Source: JAVWIF01 sp036639635
GTDB lineage: Bacteria > Bacillota_I > Bacilli_A > Erysipelotrichales > Erysipelotrichaceae
Assembly: GCA_036639635.1 (NCBI GenBank)
Contig: JAVWIF010000001.1
Span: 43,702-107,701, forward strand
DNA length: 64,000 nt
Reading direction: 5' to 3'
A program made the translations under genes and the position numbers. Of this stretch, positions 26,604-35,416 are shown one piece after another. The notes beneath the pieces were generated by a model, which was given only the letters and a program-made list of their open reading frames with translations, ran no database searches and was not told where the DNA came from. Every line of letters starts with the position of its first letter. Within the stretch, counting starts at the first letter, position 1.

Positions 26604-27305
26604 CTATTTTCCTAGAAGTCTATTGAGCATTCGTTTAGCAAAAGGAAGTCTAAGAATGCCATACATCATAAGAGCACCTGTTAGATTTAAAATAAAGTCA
26701 TCGATATCCATAGTACCAGTTAATGTGAAGAACTGGGTGAGTTCAACTAATAAAAGAATAAAAGAAATTGAATATAAGAAGGTCCAAAATTTATTCATCC
26801 TTTTCAATAATAAGACCATAAAGAAGGATAAAGGCATAAAGATTGCAATATTTCCAAAGATATTAAGGATTGCTATAGTATTGGATATATAGGGATTAGA
26901 GAATATTTGTATCATTACCTTAATTGTTCTAAATGGTACTAGATTTGTTCCATTCAACCATTGGTAATGTAAATAATATGCATAATTATTCCCTTTTACA
27001 ACTACATAATCACGAGCAAATTCACTCGTACAAAACAATAAAAGTATCAGTTCGATAACATATAATATAAGTAGAAATTTCCACATAAGTAATAAATAAC
27101 GTTGTTGATCTGCTTTATTTACAAAAGCTGTAGCATTCATAACAGCAGAAATTAAGAAAAAGCTAATTCCAATTAATAGTAATAAACTTGCGCTGATATT
27201 AAAGTTTTTATTGTATTGAAAAAGCAATAATAGGTAGATTAATATGAAACATAAGGATATGATAAAAGAGACTGTACATAATTTTTTTCTTGTGGATATC
27301 AGCAT
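26604..27305 (-). CDS. VanZ-family membrane protein
   Basis: A 233-residue integral membrane protein with about five or six membrane segments (about 14-33, 40-61, 75-95, 150-175, 185-200, 210-226). The VanZ-like signature is present: NLVPFRTI, NIFGNIAIFMPLSF, VELTQFFT and a terminal DIDDFILNLTGALMMYG. VanZ-like proteins are widespread and associated with teicoplanin tolerance in one case, but most have unknown functions. The start at 27305 follows GAAGGGTG; the earlier in-frame ATG adds 10 residues. It is alone on the minus strand. Confidence 0.85.
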   Translation of the reverse strand: MLISTRKKLCTVSFIISLCFILIYLLLLFQYNKNFNISASLLLLIGISFFLISAVMNATAFVNKADQQRYLLLMWKFLLILYVIELILLLFCTSEFARDYVVVKGNNYAYYLHYQWLNGTNLVPFRTIKVMIQIFSNPYISNTIAILNIFGNIAIFMPLSFFMVLLLKRMNKFWTFLYSISFILLLVELTQFFTLTGTMDIDDFILNLTGALMMYGILRLPFAKRMLNRLLGK

Positions 27306-27479
27306 TTTATCACACCCTTCGTTATTTATAATCATATAGGAATATAGGTATGCTTACAAGAATATCTAACTTAACTTTTTCTTAATAAAAGAAAGATGAT
27401 ACACAAATAAGAATTATGTAGTATAATATTGATGTGACTATAAAATTTATCGTTAAAACAAGAGAAAACAGGTGATTAT

Positions 27480-28976
27480 ATGAAAAATAAAAAACAAGCA
27501 CCCGTAAATAAAGGGATGAAGGAACAATATTTTTTAGCTAAAGGGTATCGAGAATTAACAAAGCAAGATACAGGAAAAAGAGTGTTATCTTTTTTATTAG
27601 ATTTAATTGTAATGCTTGCCCCAATTATGATATGGGATATTATCATGCTAGCAGTATTAGGAAATATGGTGAGTATATCTGGTATTGTATTTGTTAATAT
27701 TGTAATAGGAATCTTATTAGTAGGAACTATTCTATGTTTAAATGTGTATATTTATAAACAAACTGGTGGACAAAGCATAGGTATGCGTGTTTTTGGTTTC
27801 AAAGTAGTAAAGTCTAATGGAAAACCAGCAGATAGTAAATTATTGGCAACACGTGAATTACTTGGCTTTGACATTCCTTTTATTGTGTTGATGTTATTCT
27901 TGAATATTTTTGGTGTAGCATTGTATTGGTTACTCAATGGACTGGTGGTTTTAGTGGATAAAAAACATCGCTCTATGATTGATTTTATTTTAAAAACAAG
28001 TGTAATAGCACTAGAAGAAGGAATATTTCCAGAACCACAAAGCGACGAAGAGAAACCACCTGTGAAAGTAGAAAAGGTTGCACCTGTTTTAGCGAAAAGT
28101 TCAATGGATTTACATATTCATTCCAACTTTAGTGTAAATGGTAAATATAATATCGAAGAAATTTTTCAAATAGCAAAGAAAAAAGGATTAAGAACCATTT
28201 CTATTACGGACTTAGATTGCGCTAAATCAAATGGAATCGCTGCTCGTATGAGTGAATTGTATAAAGTTAAATATGTTCCAGGAATTGAAATAAATTGTAA
28301 TTTACATGGACGTAGAGTGCGTGTGTTAGGTTATTTTATTGAATATAATAATGAACTGTATGCGCAAATTGAAAATGATGGATTAGTAAATGAAAAGAAA
28401 GCTAGTATTGAACGTGTTCAGAAGTTTGAAGAAATAATCGGACAAAAAATTGATATCAATTGTTTATTATCAAATAATCGCTTTCAAAAAATACCAGGAG
28501 AATTAATTGCTCGTCATGTATTAACGCGTCCTGAATTTAAAGATTGTTCACTACTTCAACCTTATTTATATGGAAATAAAAAGGAAGATGCTAGCCGTGC
28601 GTTATCTAAGGATTTCTTTGCTTATGGAAAACCTTGTTATGTACAGGTTAAATATCCTTTAATTGAAGATATCATTGATGTAATTACCCTAACAGGTGGT
28701 ATTTCAGTTATTGCACATCCCGGTAAATTATTAAGCCAAGATCGAGTATTATTAGAAGAGGTTTTAAATAAAGGGATACAAGGAATTGAAGTATTCCATC
28801 CAATGCACACAAAACGTGAAATGGCTAACTTGTTAAAGCTTGCTAAAGAACGTAAGCTATTCATAACTTGTGGTAGTGGATTCTATTTTGAAGATCATAA
28901 AATTGAAATTGGAACAACAACTTGTCCAAAAGAAGCAGAAACATTAGTAGAACGATTAATTAATGCAAAAATATAA
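27480..28976 (+). CDS. RDD membrane domain fused to a PHP-family phosphoesterase domain
   Basis: A 498-residue fusion. Residues about 35-185 form an RDD domain with two or three TM helices: KRVLSFLLDLIVM, GGQSIGMRVFGF and LVDKKHRSMIDF. A linker of about 25 residues leads to a PHP domain (about 208-495) related to YciV/RNase AM and TrpH-type enzymes. Motif I DLHIHS is intact (Asp210-Ser215). The usual TDHD reads TDLD with Leu245 for a metal His, and the GSDFH motif reads GSGFY (residues 466-469). IEI, IAHPGK and GIEVFHP are kept. So the metal site is probably altered. An upstream TATAAT gives it its own promoter. The fusion is unusual. Confidence 0.82.
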   Translation: MKNKKQAPVNKGMKEQYFLAKGYRELTKQDTGKRVLSFLLDLIVMLAPIMIWDIIMLAVLGNMVSISGIVFVNIVIGILLVGTILCLNVYIYKQTGGQSIGMRVFGFKVVKSNGKPADSKLLATRELLGFDIPFIVLMLFLNIFGVALYWLLNGLVVLVDKKHRSMIDFILKTSVIALEEGIFPEPQSDEEKPPVKVEKVAPVLAKSSMDLHIHSNFSVNGKYNIEEIFQIAKKKGLRTISITDLDCAKSNGIAARMSELYKVKYVPGIEINCNLHGRRVRVLGYFIEYNNELYAQIENDGLVNEKKASIERVQKFEEIIGQKIDINCLLSNNRFQKIPGELIARHVLTRPEFKDCSLLQPYLYGNKKEDASRALSKDFFAYGKPCYVQVKYPLIEDIIDVITLTGGISVIAHPGKLLSQDRVLLEEVLNKGIQGIEVFHPMHTKREMANLLKLAKERKLFITCGSGFYFEDHKIEIGTTTCPKEAETLVERLINAKI

Positions 28977-28982
28977 TTTTTC

Positions 28983-29011
28983 TTGTCATTAAGGGAATTA
29001 TTATATATAAT
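28983..29011 (+). promoter_or_regulatory. Promoter of the T-box-metG transcript
   Basis: TTGTCA (28983-28988), 17-bp spacer, TATAAT (29006-29011). Transcription should start near 29018, at the beginning of the T-box leader. Confidence 0.75.
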
Positions 29012-29017
29012 GATGTT

Positions 29018-29232
29018 ACAAAGGTAGAGACAGGAAGAGTAGTTCGGCTATAACTTAAAGAGAGTGAATGTTTGGTGTAAATTCATAGTTATAAAAGAAT
29101 GAACATGGACCTGGAACTGTTCTCCTGAATAATTAAGGAGAACCGTACGTCGGCGTTAACGATATAGAGGTGCATCAAGGTGTACAAATAAAGGTGGTAC
29201 CACGAACTTTCGTCCTTTTTGCGGAAGTTTTT
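29018..29232 (+). promoter_or_regulatory. Met T-box riboswitch leader of metG
   Basis: A T-box element that senses uncharged tRNA-Met. The T-box core AAGGTGGTACCACG lies at 29191-29204, and the TGGT within it can pair with the tRNA ACCA end. The specifier region GAACATGGAC puts the Met codon ATG at 29105-29107, followed by a purine. The terminator AACTTTCG/CGGAAGTT plus T-run ends near 29232 and competes with the antiterminator that includes the T-box core. It controls metG 24 bases downstream. Confidence 0.93.
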
Positions 29233-29255
29233 TTATTTATAAGGAGGATTTAATT

Positions 29256-31199
29256 ATGTGTAAAGAATGCAAAAAAGGTAAGTATTATATTACAACAGCA
29301 ATTACGTATACTTCAGGAAGACCACATATTGGGAATACCTATGAGATTGTTTTAACAGATGCGATTGCACGTTATAAAAGACAACAAGGCTATGATGTTT
29401 TCTTTCAAACAGGAACAGATGAACATGGTCAAAAGATTGAAGAAAAGGCAAAAGAATCAGGGGTTAGTCCAAAAGCTTTTGTTGATGGCATCGCAGATGT
29501 TGTTCGTAAAAACTTTGATATGATGAATACATCTTATGATTATTTTGTACGTACAACAGATGATTACCATGAAAAGCAAGTGCAAAAAATATTTAAAAAG
29601 CTATATGAACAAGGTGATATTTATAAAGGAACGTATGAGGGCTTATATTGTACTCCTTGTGAGTCTTTTTGGACAGAGAGCCAACTAGTAGATGGAAAAT
29701 GTCCAGACTGCGGAAGACCTGTACAAAAGACCACAGAAGAAGCATACTTTTTAAGTCTACAAAAATATGCGCCTAGATTAATGAAACATATAGAAGAACA
29801 TCCAGAATTTATTCAACCAGAATCACGTAAGAATGAAATGATTAACAATTTCTTAAAACCAGGATTACAAGATCTTTGTGTATCTAGAACATCCTTTAAA
29901 TGGGGAGTGCCTGTTGATTTTGATCCTGACCATGTAGTGTATGTTTGGGTAGATGCTTTAAGCAATTATATTACTTCATTAGGCTATGATGCAGATGGAA
30001 ATCATGGGGAAAAATATAAAAAATACTGGCCAGCAGATGTGCATGTCATTGGTAAAGATATTCTGCGTTTTCATACCATTTATTGGCCAATTATGCTAAT
30101 GGCTTTAGGAGAAGAACTACCAAAACAAGTATTTGGACATCCTTGGTTATTAGTTGGTGATGGCAAAATGTCAAAATCAAAAGGAAACGCTATTTATGCG
30201 GATGAACTAGTTGAGTACTTTGGTGTCGATGCTGTTCGTTATTTTGTATTACATGAAATGCCATTTGCTCAAGATGGTACGATTACTTGGGAATTGGTTA
30301 TAGAAAGAATTAATTCAGATTTAGCCAATGTATTAGGAAACCTTGTGAGTCGTACATTGTCAATGCAAAACAAATACTTCCAAGGCGTTATTTCAAACCC
30401 AATGGAAGGTGATCCAATAGATGCACAACTCATAGAATTAGCAGTAATGACAAGCAAAAATGTAGAAACTAAAATGGACACCTTACACGTAGGAGAAGCA
30501 ATTGATGAAATATTTACCTTATTGAAACGTTGTAACAAATATATCGATGAAACGACTCCTTGGGTATTAGGCAAAGATGAAGCTAAAAAGGATCGTTTAG
30601 CAACTGTCTTATATAACTTATTAGAAAGCATCCGTATTGCGGCTGTCTTATTACATAGCTTTATGCCTGAAAGTGCTGATAAAATTTTAGATGAAATTAG
30701 TACTTCTAAAAGAGACGTCGAAAGCTTAAAAGAATTTGGTCAGTTAGAGTGTGGTCATACAGTAGACCCTAACCCAAGTATTCTATTCGCTAGAATAGAT
30801 ACAAAAGAATTTATGGAGAAGTTTGAAGCAAATCATAAAACTGATGCTAAAGTAATCAAACAAACACCTTCTAAAGAAGAAATCACCATCGATGACTTTA
30901 CTAAAATAGAGTTAAAGGTAGGAACTATTATTTCAGCAGAGAAACACCCTAAAGCTGATCGTTTATTAGTAGAACAAATAGATTTAGGTGATGAAACACG
31001 TCAAATAGTAAGTGGAATTGCTGCGAGTTTTCAACCGCAAGAAGTTGTTGGTAAAAAGGTAATTGTTGTTACAAACTTAAAGCCAGTAAACTTACGAGGG
31101 GTAGAAAGTCAAGGCATGATCTTATGTGCAAGTACAAAAGATGATTTAGATATTGTTAGTATTGTCAAAGATTTGCCAAATGGAACGGAGGTAAGCTAA
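29256..31199 (+). CDS. metG: Methionyl-tRNA synthetase
   Basis: A 647-residue class Ia synthetase (EC 6.1.1.10). The HIGH equivalent HIGNTYE is near residue 27. A Zn knuckle runs CTPCESF...CPDC near 133-152, and the KMSKS motif KMSKSKGN is near 305. It has an anticodon-binding helical domain and a C-terminal tRNA-binding OB domain (about 545-647, VGTIISAEKHPKADRLL). AAGGAGG precedes the ATG. It is controlled by the upstream T-box. A 61-codon membrane-protein gene follows immediately after its stop. Confidence 0.98.
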   Translation: MCKECKKGKYYITTAITYTSGRPHIGNTYEIVLTDAIARYKRQQGYDVFFQTGTDEHGQKIEEKAKESGVSPKAFVDGIADVVRKNFDMMNTSYDYFVRTTDDYHEKQVQKIFKKLYEQGDIYKGTYEGLYCTPCESFWTESQLVDGKCPDCGRPVQKTTEEAYFLSLQKYAPRLMKHIEEHPEFIQPESRKNEMINNFLKPGLQDLCVSRTSFKWGVPVDFDPDHVVYVWVDALSNYITSLGYDADGNHGEKYKKYWPADVHVIGKDILRFHTIYWPIMLMALGEELPKQVFGHPWLLVGDGKMSKSKGNAIYADELVEYFGVDAVRYFVLHEMPFAQDGTITWELVIERINSDLANVLGNLVSRTLSMQNKYFQGVISNPMEGDPIDAQLIELAVMTSKNVETKMDTLHVGEAIDEIFTLLKRCNKYIDETTPWVLGKDEAKKDRLATVLYNLLESIRIAAVLLHSFMPESADKILDEISTSKRDVESLKEFGQLECGHTVDPNPSILFARIDTKEFMEKFEANHKTDAKVIKQTPSKEEITIDDFTKIELKVGTIISAEKHPKADRLLVEQIDLGDETRQIVSGIAASFQPQEVVGKKVIVVTNLKPVNLRGVESQGMILCASTKDDLDIVSIVKDLPNGTEVS

Positions 31200-31385
31200 A
31201 TGAAAAAAAAGCAAAAGATACTAGTCTATGGTTCCAGTATCCTTGTACTGATTGTAGCGATATTCTTTATGTATCGTGCACTAATAAAACAACACATATT
31301 TCTATTTGTGATTGCTACTTTCTTATTGGTACTAGGAATAGGACGCATAATTTTATTCATTAACACATTAAAGAACGAAGACTAA
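31200..31385 (+). CDS. Small two-TM membrane protein
   Basis: A 61-residue protein with two hydrophobic helices (about 8-26 and 33-52) separated by RALIKQH, and a basic N-terminus. The ATG immediately follows the metG stop codon, so it is probably translated by coupling from the metG transcript. I do not recognise a family. The adjacency suggests that it is in the Met T-box regulon, by read-through of the same mRNA. Confidence 0.6.
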   Translation: MKKKQKILVYGSSILVLIVAIFFMYRALIKQHIFLFVIATFLLVLGIGRIILFINTLKNED

Positions 31386-31401
31386 AATCTTCGTTCTTTT
31401 T
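31371..31401 (+). terminator. Terminator after the metG operon
   Basis: AAGAACGAAGA (31371-31381) pairs with TCTTCGTTCTT (31388-31398) followed by TTTs. It overlaps the small membrane gene stop. Confidence 0.85.
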
Positions 31402-31403
31402 AC

Positions 31404-33962
31404 TTACTCATTGATTTTTCGTAAATCTTCTAATGCTCGATTCCCTACTTTAGATTGACGTGATTCATATTCTGAGACATTTCTTTTACTACAATATTCA
31501 AATTCTCTTTGTAATTCTCTGGCCGATAAGCGTAATGCTCCTTGTGCATTGACCACCAATTGTTCCAAAGCATCTGATGTCGCTACTATGATTTGATACT
31601 TCTCGTTCAATTCTCTTGTTGTTTTTTCTATATAACTATCAGCAGTTTGACCAGCTTTTGTATAAACAATATAAATACTTCCGTTATAATGTTCACTCTG
31701 CGTACCAACAGGTACTTTATATGCATCAAACACAAGTATCAATAGGCATTTCTTGTATCCTTGGAAACTGCTCATATAATTGATTAATTGCGTCCTAGCA
31801 CCGTCTAGGTTATCACGTGCAATATCTCTTAAAGTATCCCAATCGTGAACAATATTATATCCGTCAATCAAATAACATATAGGTTTGGTTTTATTACATT
31901 CATTATTTACTACTTTTTGTACTATCTTTTTTTGCTTTGTTTGAGGTTTTACTTCTCCATATGTCATGCGCATAACACGCTCTACTTCAGCATCATCAAT
32001 ATGATAATTTTGCGTTATTCTTGTTTCGATACTTTGCTTAACGTGCTGTTTCCAACAAGCTTTCACATGCATATGATCTTTTACTTCATTCCAAGGTACA
32101 TAAAACTTAGCACCATGTTCACAAAAGAGGGAACCTGTAGGATGTTCAATATCACGCTCACTATCATATCCTATTTTCTCAATTACTTCACTCGCTTGTA
32201 TACATTCTTCATATCCCGCTAAATGAGCAGAAAGCTTCCCTTTTCCTTTGGTATAAGAAAGCAATTCTATTTGATAATGTTGCATACTAACAACCGGTGC
32301 ACTTCCTTGTAGTTGGACAAAATCATTGTTTTCTTGCATGATTTCAAATGTAGCATGACGCATTTGCAAATCATGCATAGCTCTACTTAAATACGCCTGT
32401 GGAACATCCATACGAAAAGCATAATAAGGTTCTAATAACATACTAGTCGTTGACTTTAAACCTTGTCGTAAGGCACGATAAGTAGCTTCCCGGAAGTCAC
32501 CACCTTCGGTATGTTTCAAGTGTGCTTTACCACCAATCAAAGTGATTTTCATATCACAAATTGGAGAACGTGTTAAAACACCTACATGAACACACTCTTG
32601 TAAATGAGTCAGAACTAGACGTTGCCATTGACGTGCTAACACATCTTCACTGCAATCACTTTCAAATACTAAACCACTATTTCTTTCTAATGGTTCAAGT
32701 AATAAATGGACTTCCGCATAGTGGCGCAATGGCTCAAAGTGTCCAACTCCTTCAACGCTTTCTGTAATCGTTTCTTTATATACGACACTTCCTTGATCAA
32801 AGTCAACTTCAACATTCATTCTTTCTTTTATTGTATGTTTAAGAACTTCCATTTGTATTTCACCCATGACTTGTATGGTGATTTCTTGTTGAAGTTCATT
32901 AAAATGGATACAAAGCTGTGGGTCAACTTGTTCTAAAAGCAATAGGTTTTTATACATAGTAGCGACATTGCTGCCTTCTGGCAATAATAATTTATAACAG
33001 AGATAAGAAGTTAACATGGCACTTTGTGCATCTTCTTGAATCCCAAAACCAGCGCCAATACCGACATGTTTTAATCCTTTTAACGCACAAACTTGACCTG
33101 CCTCTACTTGATTGACCACTTGAAACTTACTACCAGAATATAGCCTTATTTGGTCAACTTTCTCTACATCGTTAAGCTTTTCTTTGGCTTTTAATGTACC
33201 GCCAGTTATTTTCATATGTGTTAATTTATTGCCTTGTTCATCTCGCGTTATCTTATAGACACACGCACCAAATTCACTCGGATAGTTAATCTTTTTTGTA
33301 TACTGTTCTATGCCATCAAGCAGTGCTTCTACTCCTTCGTTTTTTAAAGCAGAACCGAAGTAACAAGGTACAATAAGCCTATTTGAAACATACTCTTGTA
33401 TTGCGTTTTGTGATATGTTCTGTGTGTCGATATATTCATTTAATAATGTTTCATCACATAAGGATATCTTTTCTAACCATTCATTATCTTGCATTGTAAA
33501 ATCAATACAAGCGCTACTAAAGCGTTCTTCTAATTCACTCATTAATGCTTCTTTCTTAAAATGTGTAATATCCATCTTATTAATAAAGATAAAAGTTGGA
33601 ATATGGTAATGTTTTAGTAAACTCCATATCGTTTCACTATGTACTTGTATGCCATCTAAAGCACTGATTACAATAATCGCATAGTCTAGTACCTGTAAAG
33701 CACGTTCCATTTCTGCTGAAAAATCAATATGACCAGGGGTATCTAGCAAGGTAAAAGTTGTATCTTTCCATTGAAACATTGCCTGTTTGGAATATATGGT
33801 AATCCCTCGATTTCTTTCTTGTTCATCATAATCGAGAAAAGTATCTTTATGGTCAACTCTACCTGCTTTGCGTAAGGTACCAGAAAGAACCAACATACTT
33901 TCAGATAGTGTCGTTTTTCCCGCATCTACATGTGCTAGAGTTCCTATAATTAAATTCTTCAT
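31404..33962 (-). CDS. TetM-like ribosomal GTPase fused to a YacP/Rae1-type NYN nuclease domain
   Basis: An 852-residue fusion. Residues about 1-650 are an EF-G/TetM-type translational GTPase with G1 AHVDAGKTT, G2 RGITI, G3 DTPGH, G4 NKMD and G5 GSA all intact, and domain V with PQAYLSRA. In domain IV the TetM-specific loop is replaced, so tetracycline resistance is not implied. A 30-residue basic linker precedes a YacP/Rae1 NYN domain (about 693-852) with acidic residues Asp700 (IDGYN), Asp746 (FDAY), Asp775 (TAD) and Asp797 (ATSD). Rae1 of Bacillus cuts mRNA in the ribosomal A-site. The start at 33962 follows AGGTG with 9-nt spacing. No partner gene is adjacent. Confidence 0.9.
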   Translation of the reverse strand: MKNLIIGTLAHVDAGKTTLSESMLVLSGTLRKAGRVDHKDTFLDYDEQERNRGITIYSKQAMFQWKDTTFTLLDTPGHIDFSAEMERALQVLDYAIIVISALDGIQVHSETIWSLLKHYHIPTFIFINKMDITHFKKEALMSELEERFSSACIDFTMQDNEWLEKISLCDETLLNEYIDTQNISQNAIQEYVSNRLIVPCYFGSALKNEGVEALLDGIEQYTKKINYPSEFGACVYKITRDEQGNKLTHMKITGGTLKAKEKLNDVEKVDQIRLYSGSKFQVVNQVEAGQVCALKGLKHVGIGAGFGIQEDAQSAMLTSYLCYKLLLPEGSNVATMYKNLLLLEQVDPQLCIHFNELQQEITIQVMGEIQMEVLKHTIKERMNVEVDFDQGSVVYKETITESVEGVGHFEPLRHYAEVHLLLEPLERNSGLVFESDCSEDVLARQWQRLVLTHLQECVHVGVLTRSPICDMKITLIGGKAHLKHTEGGDFREATYRALRQGLKSTTSMLLEPYYAFRMDVPQAYLSRAMHDLQMRHATFEIMQENNDFVQLQGSAPVVSMQHYQIELLSYTKGKGKLSAHLAGYEECIQASEVIEKIGYDSERDIEHPTGSLFCEHGAKFYVPWNEVKDHMHVKACWKQHVKQSIETRITQNYHIDDAEVERVMRMTYGEVKPQTKQKKIVQKVVNNECNKTKPICYLIDGYNIVHDWDTLRDIARDNLDGARTQLINYMSSFQGYKKCLLILVFDAYKVPVGTQSEHYNGSIYIVYTKAGQTADSYIEKTTRELNEKYQIIVATSDALEQLVVNAQGALRLSARELQREFEYCSKRNVSEYESRQSKVGNRALEDLRKINE

Positions 33963-34085
33963 ACACTTATTCACCTACTCTTGTTTATTATAACAGTCTC
34001 TACTATAAAAATTGCGTGTTAATTTAAAAACTTTTATTACAAAATTTTCTTTATTCATTTTCTATAAAAGATTTGTACATTTATG

Positions 34086-34141
34086 TTGACAACAAAACAA
34101 GTATCATGATACTGTATTAGTGTAGTTAGTACACTAATACA
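34086..34141 (+). promoter_or_regulatory. Promoter plus perfect GntR-type operator
   Basis: TTGACA (34086-34091), 16-bp spacer, GATACT (34108-34113), then a perfect inverted repeat: TGTATTAGTGTA (34113-34124) and TACACTAATACA (34130-34141) around GTTAG. The repeat begins at the -10 and covers the start site, ideal for repression by the first gene product. Confidence 0.9.
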
Positions 34142-34155
34142 CGGAGGTGAAGCTA

Positions 34156-34521
34156 ATGTTTATTATTGACACACAAAGTAAGCTTCCTATATTTGAACAA
34201 TTAAAACGTCAGATTCTTGAATTTATAACAATAGGTGTATTATCTCCAAAGGATAAACTACCATCTGTTCGTTCTCTTGCTTCAGAAATAGGAGTGAATC
34301 CGAATACGGTTTCAAAAGCATACCAAGAACTAGAAGCACAAGGCTATATTTATACGGAAAAAGGAAAAGGCTGTTTTGTTTCCGATAATCAATCAGATAA
34401 AACGATTCGAATGGAAAAAATAAAAGAATTTGATAGTTATATTCGTGAGATGAAACAATATCATATTCAAGAGGAAGAATTGCATGAAAGAGTTACACAA
34501 GTTTACAAGGAGGGGAATTAG
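34156..34521 (+). CDS. YtrA-type GntR-family repressor
   Basis: A 121-residue small GntR regulator. The N-terminal winged helix (about 8-75) contains LPSVRSLASEIGVNPNTVSKAYQEL, followed by a short C-terminal helical tail without a ligand domain, as in YtrA/CitR subgroups that control ABC transporter operons. GGAGGTG with good spacing precedes the ATG at 34156; a GTG at 34147 lies within that site. It is directly upstream of the ABC ATPase and permease genes and downstream of a perfect operator, so autoregulation is very likely. YtrA-like regulators often respond to cell-wall or antibiotic stress; whether this one does is not shown. Confidence 0.92.
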   Translation: MFIIDTQSKLPIFEQLKRQILEFITIGVLSPKDKLPSVRSLASEIGVNPNTVSKAYQELEAQGYIYTEKGKGCFVSDNQSDKTIRMEKIKEFDSYIREMKQYHIQEEELHERVTQVYKEGN

Positions 34522-34522
34522 C

Positions 34523-35416
34523 ATGCTTAAAGCAACGTCATTAACAAAAAAATTTCAAGATCATATTGTCTTATCTGATGTGAACTTAGAAATTAAAGAG
34601 GGAAGTGTATTCGGTTTAATAGGTCCGAATGGGGCAGGAAAGTCGACATTATTAAAAATAATGGCAGGTATTTTAAAAGCAGATTTAGGCGTTATCACAG
34701 TTGATGATGAATCCGTTTACGATAATCCTATCCTAAAACAAGATATTTTATTAATTGGCGATGATCCATTTTATTTCTATAATGCCACAATTTTAGATAT
34801 GAAATATTTCTATAAAACTTGGTATCCGAGCTTTAATGATGAAGTATATCACAAGTATTTAACCATCTTTAAATTAGATGAAAAGAAAATGATGAAAAAC
34901 TTCTCTAAAGGAATGAAACGCCAAGCATTCATTATCTTTGCATTAGCCATTGCGCCAAAGTATCTGTTTCTAGATGAAGCTTTTGATGGATTAGATCCTG
35001 TCATGCGTTTAACATTTAAACGTGCGATAACAAAATTAATCGAAGAAAAAGAAATGACAATCGTCATTAGTTCTCATAACTTAAGAGAGTTAGAAGATAT
35101 TTGTGACATGTACGGAATCTTAGAAAATGAACAAATTACAACAGCTGGTTATGTAGACGAAGCCAAAGATAATATTCATAAGATACAATTGGCATTCAAA
35201 GAAGAAAAAAACAAAGAAGATTTTAAAGATTTGGATATTCTTTCTATCAAGATAGAATCAAGAGTCGTGAACTTAGTAGTAAAAGGTGATTTAGAAAAAA
35301 TCGAAAACTATTTGTTAACGCTAGAACCTGTTATGAAAGAAGTACTAAATGTAAACTTAGAAGAAGTATTTATATATGAAATGGAAAAGAAGGGGTATGG
35401 TGTATATGAAGACTAA
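34523..35416 (+). CDS. ABC transporter ATP-binding protein (YtrB-like)
   Basis: A 297-residue ABC ATPase. Walker A GPNGAGKST at about 35-43, signature FSKGMKRQ, Walker B LFLDEAFDGLD, and H-loop SSHN. The C-terminal 70 residues after the ATPase core are typical of YtrB/EcsA-type transporters. The start at 34523 follows AAGGAGGGG; the frame opens 13 codons earlier inside the gntR gene. It overlaps the permease gene by 11 bases. It probably energises the membrane protein that follows. Confidence 0.94.
   Translation: MLKATSLTKKFQDHIVLSDVNLEIKEGSVFGLIGPNGAGKSTLLKIMAGILKADLGVITVDDESVYDNPILKQDILLIGDDPFYFYNATILDMKYFYKTWYPSFNDEVYHKYLTIFKLDEKKMMKNFSKGMKRQAFIIFALAIAPKYLFLDEAFDGLDPVMRLTFKRAITKLIEEKEMTIVISSHNLRELEDICDMYGILENEQITTAGYVDEAKDNIHKIQLAFKEEKNKEDFKDLDILSIKIESRVVNLVVKGDLEKIENYLLTLEPVMKEVLNVNLEEVFIYEMEKKGYGVYED

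Noticed and set aside
31404..33962. Tetracycline resistance gene
   Set aside because: Domain IV drug-contact loop differs from TetM, and the C-terminal NYN domain points to another role.
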